NCBI GenBank assembly: GCA_963837775.1
Contig: CAWIOX010000029.1
Span: forward strand, 1-64,000
Direction of reading: 5' to 3'
DNA from: CAWIOX01 sp963837775
GTDB lineage: Bacteria; Pseudomonadota; Gammaproteobacteria; Burkholderiales; Burkholderiaceae_D
Length of the DNA: 64,000 nucleotides
Shown here: positions 1-8,698 of the stretch, in pieces
How positions within the stretch are numbered: position 1 is the first letter of the stretch
Layout: each line of letters begins with the position of its first letter
The notes under the pieces: model-generated
The model's database searches: none
What the model was told of the DNA's origin: nothing
Seen by the model: the letters and a program-made list of their open reading frames with translations, nothing else
Program-made: the position numbers and the translations under genes

Positions 1-354
1 GATGTATTGCTCGGTACCGCGCTCGTCATCGCCCAAGTCGTGGTCAAGGCTGATTTCAGCAACCTTTCCGGTCTCAAGGAGCGCGATGGCCTCATCAGGC
101 CAATACACCCGTATCCAACCCGTTGGCGTTGTGCGTTCGTCGTCGAGGAATACTTTCACCGTCTGATCAGCATCGCCGGGGGCGTGGTCGGCCGGTTCGA
201 GGCTGCGGCAACTTTTCAGCGCAGCAAGCTGTTCCGAGATGACCCGATCCGATTCGGCTTTCAAGCTCGCGGCCTCGCCAGGATCAAATCCCAGGTCGGC
301 AAAGACATTGCCGCCGACCGGGGTGACGTGCATGGATTTCTTTTCAGCGCGCAT
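1..354 (-). CDS. HigA-like N-terminus joined in frame to a cyclic-phosphate-processing receiver domain (3' end outside window)
   Basis: The gene runs off the left edge. I translated the minus strand from the ATG at 354 and found one open frame with two unlike parts. Residues 1 to about 45 (MRAEKKSMHVTPVGGNVFAD, then LGFDPGEAASLKAESDRV) look like the start of HTH_37/HigA-type antitoxins, but stop before the helix-turn-helix. From about residue 64 it reads VKVFLDDERTTPTGW and later ISLDHDLGDD, typical of the cyclic-phosphate processing receiver-like domain that normally forms a protein alone. An in-frame GTG at 159 could be the original start of the second domain, but no good ribosome site precedes it. 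The start overlaps the end of the preceding small gene by 11 bases. Either this is a genuine fusion or a deletion joined two neighbours. Confidence 0.6.
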   Translation of the reverse strand, partial: MRAEKKSMHVTPVGGNVFADLGFDPGEAASLKAESDRVISEQLAALKSCRSLEPADHAPGDADQTVKVFLDDERTTPTGWIRVYWPDEAIALLETGKVAEISLDHDLGDDERGTEQYI

Positions 355-574
355 TTGTATGCGAACCCTTGAGCGCCTTTCGCACGCCATCGATCGCGCC
401 GGTCAGCGGCGCGAAGTAAAGGCGTATGTCGTTGGCGATCAATTCTTTCCAATCGGCAGCCTTCGGCCGATTCGCTGCCGCCCTTATTCCGTCAAAAGCG
501 CCAACGAACGGGGAGCAGAACAACGTCCACCCGTATGCAACGCCTTCTTTGAAAGCGAGTTTGAATTTGTCCAT
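344..574 (-). CDS. Small hypothetical protein with an internal duplication
   Basis: This is a 76-residue protein. I chose the ATG at 574 over an upstream one at 619 because AAGGAGAT sits just before it. The family is unknown to me. Two halves resemble each other: LFCSPFVGAFDGIRAA and LYFAPLTGAIDGVRKA, each an amphipathic segment with the pattern P-x-x-G-A-x-D-G-x-R. This suggests a tandem repeat of one 30-residue unit. There is no signal peptide. The 3' end overlaps the start of the following regulator-like gene, so the two are probably translated together. Confidence 0.6.
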   Translation of the reverse strand: MDKFKLAFKEGVAYGWTLFCSPFVGAFDGIRAAANRPKAADWKELIANDIRLYFAPLTGAIDGVRKALKGSHTNAR

Positions 575-757
575 TGAGATCTCCTTGCACCGCATCCGCA
601 TCTGTAATTGCCATTTCACAATACGTCCTTGATCATAGTTTGATCAACTTTGCCGTCAGCTTACCAATGATAACATTGGCAGACTGGCATCCTTTCTCGG
701 GCTCCAGGCAGGGACGGGGTCCGGCATTGATCCGCCTAGCCATCATGCATCCGCCGA

Positions 758-1249
758 TCACCGCCGCTTGCGCCCCGCCTTCGATTTTTCCTGTGCCTGT
801 GCGACGGGTGCAGGCAAAGGATAGACCCTCTCAAGCAGTTCGATTTGGCTCACGTCGTCGGTGACCAGAGAGCTGAGCAGTCTTTCACCATCCATCCCGA
901 CGTAGACCATTTCTCGGTGTTGCTGGTCCCGGATTTTGCCCCTCCAGATTTCTTTTAGCGTAATCATGCGCCAGGTTTTGATTTCGTTTGTGCCCGGTGG
1001 CGCAAGCAGCGCGATCTGAATAATCTTGGTTGAGGAGTCGCCATGGATCTGCCGGCAAAAATCCAGCAAGTCCTCCTCCTTCCAAAGGATCGATACCTGG
1101 GAGAACCACACTTCGCCTTCCATCATTGCATAATTTACAAAGAAATAGGGTAGGTGCATCTCCAGACTCACGGCACGCCATATCTTGGATCCTGGGGCCT
1201 GGTTGAATGGAAATGCCGGATATTCGTGACGATCTTCAGTAACTAACAC
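758..1249 (-). CDS. Hypothetical protein, divergent from an XRE regulator
   Basis: This is a 163-residue open frame starting with GTG at 1249. I do not recognise the family. The body is mixed alpha/beta in character with many aromatic residues (MHLPYFFVNYAMMEGEVW) and the C-terminus ends in a basic tail (KSKAGRKRR). No signal peptide or membrane segment is visible. It faces away from the small XRE regulator at 1339, and an 8-bp inverted repeat lies between the two starts. The regulator may therefore control both genes; this is inference from position. Confidence 0.55.
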   Translation of the reverse strand: MLVTEDRHEYPAFPFNQAPGSKIWRAVSLEMHLPYFFVNYAMMEGEVWFSQVSILWKEEDLLDFCRQIHGDSSTKIIQIALLAPPGTNEIKTWRMITLKEIWRGKIRDQQHREMVYVGMDGERLLSSLVTDDVSQIELLERVYPLPAPVAQAQEKSKAGRKRR

Positions 1250-1268
1250 TGCTTTTCTTTCTCAAAAT

Positions 1269-1301
1269 TGAACACTATAGATTGTAGCCCTAAAGTGTTC
1301 A
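1269..1301. promoter_or_regulatory. Inverted repeat TGAACACT-N17-AGTGTTCA between divergent genes
   Basis: A perfect 8-bp inverted repeat lies in the 89-bp gap between the divergent starts at 1249 and 1339. Its position makes it a candidate operator for the XRE protein at 1339. The half-site spacing of about 25 bp is two to three helical turns. Confidence 0.45.
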
Positions 1302-1338
1302 TCGTGAGTACATCGTGTCTTCAATGCGGAGGCACTCG

Positions 1339-1620
1339 ATGTCGTTACAAAAACAGTTTGGCCAGGCTTTGCAGCGGGCTCGAAAGAGTCGCAAATTGAC
1401 CCAGGAAGATTTTTCGATGGTTTCAAGCCGCACGTACCTCAGCAGTTTGGAGCGCGGCCTCAAGTCCCCGACCATAGAAAAGATTGAACAACTGGCCTCG
1501 GTGCTGGAGATGCATCCGCTGTCATTGCTGGCGCTCGCTTACCTGCCAACAAAATCACACGACCTGACTACATTGTTCGCCCAGATTTCTGCGGACATCC
1601 AGTCGCTGAACGACGATTAG
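1339..1620 (+). CDS. Small XRE-family transcriptional regulator
   Basis: This is a 93-residue protein that is essentially one Cro/C1-type helix-turn-helix: QFGQALQRARKSRKLTQEDF, then SSRTYLSSLERGLKSPTIEK and IEQLASVLEMHPLSLLALAY. It is preceded by GGAGG at 1328-1332, which fixes the start at 1339; two upstream in-frame ATGs (1315, 1324) lack such a site. It belongs to the SinR/HipB-like group of single-domain DNA binders that usually repress their own and adjacent promoters. The divergent hypothetical gene and the inverted repeat between them fit local autoregulation. Confidence 0.8.
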   Translation: MSLQKQFGQALQRARKSRKLTQEDFSMVSSRTYLSSLERGLKSPTIEKIEQLASVLEMHPLSLLALAYLPTKSHDLTTLFAQISADIQSLNDD

Positions 1621-1915
1621 AAAACCTGGCACGGCAATCCATTAAAAGAGCAACAACGTCAGCCCCATAAAACAGTCCTCATGACCTGGGACGCAAGCCA
1701 TGAAAGGATCTTTCGCCTTGGTCGAACATTCCCTGCCCCGCTCAATGGATGCATTGCAATAATTGTCCAACTGAAAATGTTGCCGTTATCGTTCAATCAC
1801 ATGCCCCCCTGGAAGCGATGACGCGATTCACCATGATGAATCGCATGCAATTTGAGCTTGATTCGGTGCTGCACATGGAGATTGACAGGACATTTCTTGG
1901 TTGGCATCTCGTTTC
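1621..1915. other. Intergenic, no gene supported
   Basis: The stretch between two unrelated regulators holds only short frames without ribosome sites or recognisable protein character. I see no hairpin with a T-run. Confidence 0.5.
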
Positions 1916-2221
1916 TCAAATAGATTTGTCGTCGCCAACAAGCTTATCAGCTCGAACAAACGCCACTTTAAGCCCGAATATGTCGCCAATTTGATTGAGC
2001 GTATTTACTGTCGGATTTGCAACACCCCGCTCAATTTCCTTAATGACTTTTATGCTGACATTGCGATGTTCCGCGAACTCAGCTTGCGTTAACCCAGAGA
2101 TTGCACGCATACGCTTTACTGCCTCACGTAGTGGTAATTCACCTCGGTCAATCGCATCATAGAGATCATTTCGCTGCTGACGCCGTACCTCTTTATCCAC
2201 CGGCTTTTTGCGTTTATCCAT
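1916..2221 (-). CDS. hipB: HipB-like XRE antitoxin/regulator
   Basis: This is a 101-residue protein with an XRE helix-turn-helix in its middle: LREAVKRMRAISGLTQAEFA, then VSIKVIKEIERGVANPTVNT, LNQIGDIFGLKVAFV. The N-terminal 35 residues are charged. It follows the HipA-type kinase with the stop and start sharing a base (TAATG at 2219-2223), so the pair is one translational unit. In the classical system HipB binds operators upstream of the operon and neutralises HipA. Here the order is unusual: the toxin-like gene comes first. Two near-palindromes upstream of hipA are the probable binding sites. Confidence 0.8.
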   Translation of the reverse strand: MDKRKKPVDKEVRRQQRNDLYDAIDRGELPLREAVKRMRAISGLTQAEFAEHRNVSIKVIKEIERGVANPTVNTLNQIGDIFGLKVAFVRADKLVGDDKSI

Positions 2222-3535
2222 TATGGCTTTACCCGCTTCGCATTCGTTACCGGAACCAGGTCAAGCAGCTGGCGCACCTGCTCATCAATGCCATTTTGAA
2301 GGTGATTAATAATGTCATCATCAACACCAGCTCCCCGCATGCAATCGCTGAGTCCGTCGAGCTTTTTGCCGAAGTCCGCCATCACGGACAAAACGTTGAT
2401 ACGTTCATCGGCTCCAAGGTCGAGCACATCGATAACATCACCCCAATTTGTTATTTCCTTTTTGTTTTCTGGGTGATACCAGCGCGTTACGCGCGCAATG
2501 CCTTCTGGATCAAGATACATCGGTGCAAAATCAAACAACGGGGTGAGGCGGACTTTTTTGCCTATTTTCTGGACTGCCGTATTGCGTGCATGATTGTCCG
2601 TGTTGCGCATGGCCAGATTAAGGACGTCGCGTTTTAGGAACTCGATCGTATCCGCTTCCTTATCTGTCAATACATCGCGTAAGGCTTGCAAGAGTTCAAA
2701 CTGGGTCGGCCTGGTGTCGAAACCTACAATGCCAGCAACAGCTGCAGCGCTCTCCTGGTGGTGACGCAGCACCTTACCGTGATGTACAGTGCGGTCAAAT
2801 CGCGGTACGAACAGCATGTCGTGATGATGCTCCACAACACCCTCTATGCGCAGCCCCATTTCTCCGGCCACACGCATGTAGGCGGCCTCATTGCGTAATA
2901 CCTTTTTATCAACTTCATCTTTGCCGCGAGGAAGTTTTACGATAAAGTGCCCTGCTGCTGCTGCATCCGACAATGCTCCATCCGCATGCCATAACCCATC
3001 ATGATCCTTGGTGAGCAAATATTTAGGTGCTGCACCCTGCACACCCGTGGTACCCGCGGCAAGCATGCTCTGAATCATCATGCGCTCTGCAAATTTATCA
3101 CCACGCTTCAGGATTTCTTCAAACGTCAGGCCTTTGTTCAAACCATCGGTCTCATGCCGATCGATATGCGAATGAAAATACTCAACCGCTTCCCGAACAC
3201 GCACCCGGCCAATTGGATTGAAACCGCCGGCGCAGATCAGTGGAAAGTCGGCTGCTTTACCGTCTGCTATGTTCAATAAACCAAGAAGAAATTTGCGGCC
3301 ACTCCCTTGCGGGATCAAGTCGTACAGAAATGCAGGCCAATTTCCCATGAGCATGACGGCTCGCTTCGACTGGGAACGCAAGCGACACCGGCTCACTGTT
3401 TGACTCGAACGCATAATCAAGATCATATTCGAACACGGAGCGCGCATTAACGCCGCCTTGATCAGGTTCAGGCACAGTGATGATGGCGCAATCACGCCAT
3501 GTGTTTTCTAGAAATATTTGTAGGTGGCATTCCAT
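2221..3535 (-). pseudogene. hipA: HipA-type Ser/Thr kinase toxin, frame-broken near its N-terminus
   Basis: The product would be about 437 residues, normal for HipA. The first 60 residues (MECHLQIFLENTWRDCAII ... VSLAFPVEASRHAHG) are in one frame and the rest (NWPAFLYDLIPQGSGRKFLL onward) is in another. The switch is at 3341-3346, where one A too many turns G-N-W into G-K-L. The remainder is intact: glycine-rich TTGVQGAAPK loop, catalytic NTDNHARN near 2581-2604, and metal-binding DFAP. HipA phosphorylates aminoacyl-tRNA synthetases and causes growth arrest in studied cases. The break could be true inactivation or a sequence error, since several housekeeping genes in this window show similar one-base breaks. 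Confidence 0.8.
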
Positions 3536-3552
3536 GCCGAAACTCCAATTTA

Positions 3553-3610
3553 GATACCTAAAAGTATCAAATTATTCGGAGTAATACAAGTAAAAAGCAC
3601 CTATAAGTGC
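3553..3610. promoter_or_regulatory. Two related near-palindromic operators upstream of hipA
   Basis: On the hipA strand the two sites read GATACTTTTAGGTATC (3568-3553) and GCACTTATAGGTGC (3610-3597). They share the 10-base core ACTTWTAGGT flanked by inverted ends, and lie 28 bp apart just upstream of the hipA start at 3535. Paired operators upstream of the operon are how HipB-type repressors bind. A TTGTAT-N17-TACTTT promoter-like pair lies across the downstream site. Confidence 0.55.
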
Positions 3611-3939
3611 CAAATATGCTGGCGCGTGACCGAGCCCGTAAGGCATGGCGCTAGCCGGCAGGTGATAACAAATTGGTAGATTTTTGATAGTCAGCGATTA
3701 TTGGCTTGATCAATACTGCCAGACCCATGGATGGTCAACATGTTCCATTCGGTTCGCCACACCGGCCCTCGTTTGGAAGCATCAGGAATTCATCCTGCGT
3801 AATGCCCCACCCGCCTGCGCCTGGACACTGCAGCAGGCGGGCATAAAGCTTATCCTGAAAAAAACAAAGTCAAACAATCAAGTCTTTAGTATCACCCTCT
3901 GCTTCTGTACCGGGACAACACAATTAGTCTTGGGGCACC
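3611..3939. other. Intergenic, no gene supported
   Basis: No frame here has a ribosome site or recognisable protein character. A 119-codon frame on the plus strand overlaps the gene at 3940-4278 in antisense and looks like a shadow. Confidence 0.45.
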
Positions 3940-4278
3940 TTATCTACTCTCGGACGCCACTGAAAATGACACAACCTCGGCAACCAGTTCAACACGAGGA
4001 GCATCATCACCTTGCCTCTGAACGCATTGCAAGCGACCTTTAATCCTCAACAAGGCTCCCCGTGTAAATTTTTCAATTCGTTTGTTATAGGTGTTGAATG
4101 GCAATCTCACGTTGATTTCATTTGCAAAATTAAATTCGGCATCGTTGTTCCAAGGTCGTTCGCGGCCGAATTTGAACGAGGCCGAGGCAGCCGGTTTGGG
4201 CTGCATCTCGGTCTGCTCTTTGATATCTATTTCGAGGAGTTCACCAATAAGCTCAAATGAAGGGGAAAAGCTGGTCAT
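3940..4278 (-). CDS. Hypothetical protein, possibly an OB-fold single-strand DNA-binding-like protein
   Basis: The protein is 112 residues from the ATG at 4278; a TTG at 4344 would add 22 residues of poor character. The pattern is FELIGELLEIDIKEQ, then FANEINVRLPFNTYNKRIEK, FTRGALLRIKGRLQCV and VELVAEVVSFSV. Alternating strands with a G-x-L-x-R-I-K-G-R-L segment followed by ELVAEVV resemble the OB-fold single-strand-binding proteins carried by plasmids and integrative elements. This is inference from pattern only; no family is certain. It stands alone, between the hip locus and a decayed region. Confidence 0.45.
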   Translation of the reverse strand: MTSFSPSFELIGELLEIDIKEQTEMQPKPAASASFKFGRERPWNNDAEFNFANEINVRLPFNTYNKRIEKFTRGALLRIKGRLQCVQRQGDDAPRVELVAEVVSFSVASESR

Positions 4279-4577
4279 GCTATGAAGACTTTCTGTTGCG
4301 TTTCCGAATTGAAATCTTTTATCATTTCGAGTCACAAAATGCAACTTTCTGTTCCTGCTTGTTGGCGCTGATGCGATGTTGAATCCGATTGCCTATTTTG
4401 GATGCGCCATACTCGACGTCTAAGATCTCGCAGATTTTGAGAATCGTTTACTAAGCATGCGGAAGGGGCAACGAATTCAGACAGCTTGAAGAAGAATCGC
4501 GTTTGCGGCTACAGCCCTTTGCCTTGATGTACCTTGATGTATATAAGAAAACTATTTTTTTATGCAGATCAAGGTTC

Positions 4578-4610
4578 ACATGTATAAAAGATAGCGTTTC
4601 CTATACATGT
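4578..4610. promoter_or_regulatory. 9-bp inverted repeat ACATGTATA-N15-TATACATGT
   Basis: A perfect 9-bp inverted repeat ends 19 bp before the ATG of the Fic-like gene fragment at 4630. Two TTGATGTA direct repeats lie just upstream (about 4525-4545). The position suggests an operator left over from a regulated gene. Confidence 0.4.
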
Positions 4611-4629
4611 CATAGTCAGGAATCTACTG

Positions 4630-4740
4630 ATGCATCAAATCACCCCACTTGAGCAACTGGATGCAGCACGTTTTAAATCACCGGCGATTCTTAAAAAACT
4701 GGCGATCAGCAGCCGCCTGTTGCGAATCACTATAAATTGA
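4630..4740 (+). pseudogene. Fragment of a gene start, Fic-family-like
   Basis: The frame reads MHQITPLEQLDAARFKSPAI and then LKKLAISSRLLRITIN before TGA, 36 residues in all. The beginning resembles the N-terminal helix that precedes the Fic/DOC domain in many bacterial Fic proteins, where an alpha-helix with 'A-x-L-K-x-L' leads into the core. Nothing of the HPFxxGNGR core follows, so this would be a truncated remnant. The well-formed inverted repeat upstream supports a once-regulated gene. The family call is weak. Confidence 0.3.
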
Positions 4741-5457
4741 TCCGCGAATATTGCTTGTGACTGATCCATCTTGATTCGCCTATAGGTCACGTAATAGCTA
4801 TCCTCCTTCCCTCCATGGCAGGCTCAGATAATGACGATAATATTTTTAAAAATTGACTAAGATTCATGTGATCGGCAACACACCCTGCTCAAAAATCCGA
4901 AAAATAGGCGCCAATACGATCCATAGAAGGGTACCTCAGAAATTTTAATCCAAACCTTTGAAGCGCCCTTGGCCTCGCTACTGAAACGCTACGGCCGGAA
5001 ATTGAGCCTGTGACCAATATTTCATTGCGGTGCGCCGGGTTCAGGCGTTTTTTCACAGTCTGATGAAGCGGACCGTGAATCTTTGCTGTGTCACAATCGG
5101 CAATTGGTGACCTCAGCCATTCACATTTCTAATTTTTTGGAATTGCTGGTTGTCGTTAATGGTGGCTTTTCGATATTCAGTGTTGCTGCCAGTCTAAAAT
5201 TGACCCTGATGCTGAAGTTGGGCTGACCCACCCACTCTCAATCTCAAAAATCACAATCATGGCAACGGCTTTCAAGCATCACCCTAGGTCAACGATTTCC
5301 CGGCAGACGGGTCAATTGACGACTGGTGCCAACACGCGACACGTTCTTTGCAAATATCATTACTTATCCAACGCCCCTATGAGCGCCAGAAGATTCGTAG
5401 TATGGAGACAGTTGAATTAGCAATTCCGTTTTCCTCGACTACGAATTGCCGGTCAAC
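4741..5457. other. About 0.7 kb without an intact gene; possible IS-end remnants
   Basis: No credible gene is seen. Two sequences in inverted orientation, 5188-5206 (GCCAGTCTAAAATTGACCC) and 5309-5330 (beginning GGGTCAATTGACGACTGG), resemble the repeated ends of some IS21-group elements and may mark a lost insertion. The rest looks like decayed sequence. Confidence 0.35.
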
Positions 5458-5700
5458 CTACTTTGCAGGAGCTGGTTGCACCTTTTGTGCTTCTGCAGAT
5501 TCCTTCTCTTGCATTGCGTGCTTCTTGGCAAGATGACGGCCGGCCAGGCAGCCGCCTACGGCACCAAGTACCGCATGATGTCCTGCCACGTGCCCCGCTA
5601 CGCCACCTACAGCAGCACCTTTGAGACATCCCGCTGCATTGGCAGAGCTGTTCATCAATACAAGCCCAGTAGCGAGAACCATTAAACATTTTTTCATCAT
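5458..5700 (-). CDS. Small exported glycine-zipper protein
   Basis: This is an 80-residue protein with a clear signal peptide (MMKKCLMVLATGLVLMNSSANA, cleavage after ANA) followed by a glycine-rich zipper: GCLKGAAVGGVAGHVAGHHA, VLGAVGGCLAGRHLAKKHA. GAGGGA precedes the start. Such proteins (glycine zipper 2TM-like) sit in or at the outer membrane; function is usually unknown. Two histidines in the zipper and a charged C-terminal tail are visible. It stands alone. Confidence 0.75.
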   Translation of the reverse strand: MMKKCLMVLATGLVLMNSSANAAGCLKGAAVGGVAGHVAGHHAVLGAVGGCLAGRHLAKKHAMQEKESAEAQKVQPAPAK

Positions 5701-5988
5701 TCATCCCTCAGTATTTTCTGCAAACAAAGCATTCAAGTCATTTGTTTTGAATGGGTGACGTTAATCAAGCGCTCATTTTGACGTTCACTACCTTTTGTCA
5801 TTCCTGACAGCGAAAACACACCCACCGCCTTGATTTATTTCACAAAACATGAGATCCAGCACTTATGGATACTTCGCCACGAAGTTTTGCGCAACACTTC
5901 ACACTTGCCACATTGGCAACGGCTTCAGTAATTTTTACTAACGTACTATTCATCGACCGGAATCACTTGATAGCTAGTGGTCGACCAT

Positions 5989-6286
5989 TTAATCGTCATG
6001 GCCACGATGTTCGCCACGATAATGGTCACGGTGGTCTTCACGGTAATGGCGTTCGTGCCTATGCCGCTCGTGCCATCCTCGTTCTCCCTCTACGTAGACG
6101 GGACGTGATTCGACATATACGGGTTGTGGTTGCACGTAAATGGCTTGCGGCTGCACATAGACCGGGGCTGCAAAGACGCCTGGTATGCCAATATTGACCC
6201 CCACGTCAACGTGCGCCATCGCAGGGCTTGCCACCATCATTAATGCAGCGCTTGTGATAATGCGTAATGGCGAGATAGTTTTTCAT
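5989..6286 (-). CDS. Histidine-rich exported protein with a frame break at the fifth A of its start region
   Basis: The body reads HVDVGVNIGIPGVFAAPVYV, a repeated Y-V-Q-P-Q/Y-V-E segment, then a tail rich in His, Arg, Glu and Asp. Read from an internal ATG at 6240 the signal peptide is cut short (MMVASPAMA). With one A removed from the run of five after the ATG at 6284-6286, the start becomes MKTISPLRIITSAALMMVAS, a complete signal peptide ending in PAMA. A GAGG site stands before that ATG. The run-length difference is therefore an error, a slippage site, or an inactivating change. The metal-binding look of the tail is suggestive only. Confidence 0.6.
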
Positions 6287-6443
6287 AATGTTTTTCCTCT
6301 GGGTGAGGGTGCTATTAAACGGCGAGTCGTTGTCAAACAGCGTGCAACACTTTCCAGATTAGGGGTGGAAACAGCGTCCAATAGTTTCCACCCCAGTATG
6401 TAACCATCCGGCGTTTGAGCCGGAGGTATCTGGAGTGTTTTAT

Positions 6444-7941
6444 ATGGACATCATTTACGAAATTCGCAGGCGACATTCGGTACAAAAACAAACGGTCACG
6501 GCAATCGCCCGCGACATGGGCATCTCCCGGCCGACAGTACGCAAGTATCTCAATACAGTGGAAGAACCCAAGTATGAGCGGGTGCAACCAGCCGCTCCGA
6601 AGCTTGGTCAATTTGAAGAGCAGCTGACGAAGTGGCTGGAGGAAGAAGCCAAACTGCCACGGCCACGCCGCCGCACCGCCCATCGACTATTTGAGGGCTT
6701 GCAGGAAATCGGCTACGGCGGCGCCTATGACAGCGTGCAGCGTTTCGTTAAGCGCTGGAAATCCACCAAACATGGTCCGAAGCTGACCGAGCCTTCGTGC
6801 CACTTCAGTTTCAGCCCGGCGACGCCTGCCAGTTTGACTGGAGCCACGAACAGGTCGAGCTGGGCGGCGTATTGCAGAACATCAAGGTGGCGCATTTCCG
6901 CCTGGCCTATAGCCGCCAGATGTTTGTGGTGGCCTATCCGAGAGAAATGCAGGAGATGGTGCTCGACGCCCATAACCGCGCCTTTGCTTTCTTTGGCGGC
7001 GTGCCCGCCCGCCTGATCTACGATAATCTCAAGGCCGTAGTCGATGCCGTCTACACGGGCAAAGAACGCCAATTCAACCGACGCTTCTTGACGCTTGCCA
7101 ATCATTACCTGTTTGAGCCGGTCGCCTGCACGCCAGCCTCCGGCTGGGAGAAGGGGCAAGTGGAGAATCAGGTGGGCAATGTGCGGGAATGGCTGTTTAC
7201 GCCACTGGCACGCTTTGCGTCATTTGCCGATCTCAATGACTGGCTGGCCACCCGCTGCAAAGAACTGGCGCTGCGCAGCCATCCGACGCAGAGCCAGCGC
7301 ACCATCGCAGCCTGCTTTGCCGACGAGCAGCCGCTCCTGCGTCCCATCACTGCCTGCTTTGACGGTTATGTAGAGCAAATGATGCGGGTGTCGTCCACCT
7401 GCCTGGTCAGAGTGGATCGTAATCGCTACAGCGTTCCAGCCAGTGTTGCCGGCCAGGCAGTTTCTGTTCGCACCACAGCAGATCAGGTGCGCGTCGTGGC
7501 CCATGGCGAAATCATTGCCGCGCATCCCAGAGTGTTTGGCCGTGACCAATTGATCTGCGATCCGTGGCATTACCTGCCGGTGCTGGAGAAAAAGCCAGGC
7601 GCGCTGCGCAACGGTGCGCCATTCGTTGCATGGGACTTGCCCAGGCCCATTCAGATCGTGCGTGACCGCATTCTGAAACAACCCAAGGGGGACCGCGCCT
7701 TTGTCGAGCTGCTGATGCTGGCGGGGAAGCTGGCCTGGATGCGCTCACGGTGGCCTGTGAGCTGACACTGGAATGTGGCGTTGTCAGCGCTCCCGTCGTG
7801 ATGAATGAATTACGCAGGCTGATCGCCCCCCATTTGCCTGCCGCGGCGATTAACGTGCCGGACGGGATTGCCTTGACGATTGAGCCCATCGCCGATTGCC
7901 ATCGTTATGACTATTTGCTGGGATCTGCCAATGTCCATTGA
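6444..7941 (+). pseudogene. istA: IS21 transposase IstA with two frame breaks
   Basis: The protein would be about 500 residues. The N-terminal helix-turn-helix (IARDMGISRPTVRKYLNTVE) is followed by the rve integrase core (FDWSHEQVELGG..., later YDNLKAVVDAV and EKGQVENQVGNVREWL). Frame 1 ends near 6790, where LTE should continue as AFVPLQFQPG (one G missing). Frame 2 ends near 7730, where LMLAG should continue as EAGLDALTVACELTLECG (one G missing from a G run). The remaining C-terminus reaches the TGA at 7939-7941. IstA acts with the IstB ATPase. As read here it cannot be made full length. Confidence 0.85.
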
Positions 7942-8698
7942 TTACGCGACGAGTTTAAAGGCGCTGCAGCTCTATGGCATGGCCACGGCATGGAGTGAAC
8001 TGCAAGCAGAAAAGCCAAAGCAGACGCATCGTCCGGAAAGCTGGATGGAGCGCCTGATTGCGGCAGAACAAACGGATCGCCAACTCAAGAGCCTGCGCTA
8101 TCAGCTCAAGGCGGCGCGTTTCCCGATTCACCGTGATTTGCTGGGTATTGACTGGGCTGAAACACCGCTGTCGCAAGCGGTGGTTGAGCAATTGGCGAGT
8201 GCTGCCTTTATGGAAACAGCGCATAACCTGATTCTGGTCGGCGGTACTGGCACGGGAAAATCCCATCTGGCCACCGCTATCGGGGTGGCGGCCATCCATC
8301 AAGGAAAACGCGTACGTTTCTTCAATGCGGTCGATTTGGTCAATCAGCTGGAGCGGGAGAAGAGTCTGGGCAAAATCGGCAATCTGGCCAAGCAGCTTTG
8401 CCTTGTGGATGCGGTGATTTTAGATGAGCTGGGTTATTTGCCGTTTCCGGCATCGGGCGGTGCGCTGCTGTTTCATCTGATCAGCCAACTTTATGAGAAG
8501 ACTTCTCTGATCATCACCACGAATCTGTCGTTCGGCGAGTGGGTGCAGGTATTTGGCGATGCAAAGATGACGACCGCATTGCTGGACCGGGTTACCCATC
8601 ATTGCGACATCCTGGAGACTGGCAACGATTCCTACCGCTTCAAGCAGCGCAAAAACCGCCCTCAGCAAACAGAAAAAGTGGAAAGTATTGGACGCTGA
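7931..8698 (+). CDS. istB: IS21 helper ATPase IstB
   Basis: This is a 255-residue AAA+ ATPase of the DnaC/IstB type. Walker A (GGTGTGKS) is near residues 104-111 and Walker B (VILDELGYLP) near 165-174; the sensor segment SLIITTNLSFGEW follows. The N-terminal helical region (YATSLKALQLYGMATAWSEL) is typical. The start at 7931 (MSIDYATS) is preferred because family members begin so; it overlaps the end of istA, as usual. IstB forms the oligomer that activates IstA at target DNA. The gene is intact although its partner is broken. Confidence 0.92.
   Translation: MSIDYATSLKALQLYGMATAWSELQAEKPKQTHRPESWMERLIAAEQTDRQLKSLRYQLKAARFPIHRDLLGIDWAETPLSQAVVEQLASAAFMETAHNLILVGGTGTGKSHLATAIGVAAIHQGKRVRFFNAVDLVNQLEREKSLGKIGNLAKQLCLVDAVILDELGYLPFPASGGALLFHLISQLYEKTSLIITTNLSFGEWVQVFGDAKMTTALLDRVTHHCDILETGNDSYRFKQRKNRPQQTEKVESIGR

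Noticed and set aside
1749..1994. 81-codon plus-strand frame
   Set aside because: Overlaps hipB in antisense and shows no family pattern.
3684..4043. 119-codon plus-strand frame
   Set aside because: No ribosome site and no protein-like pattern; its second half is antisense to the gene at 3940-4278.
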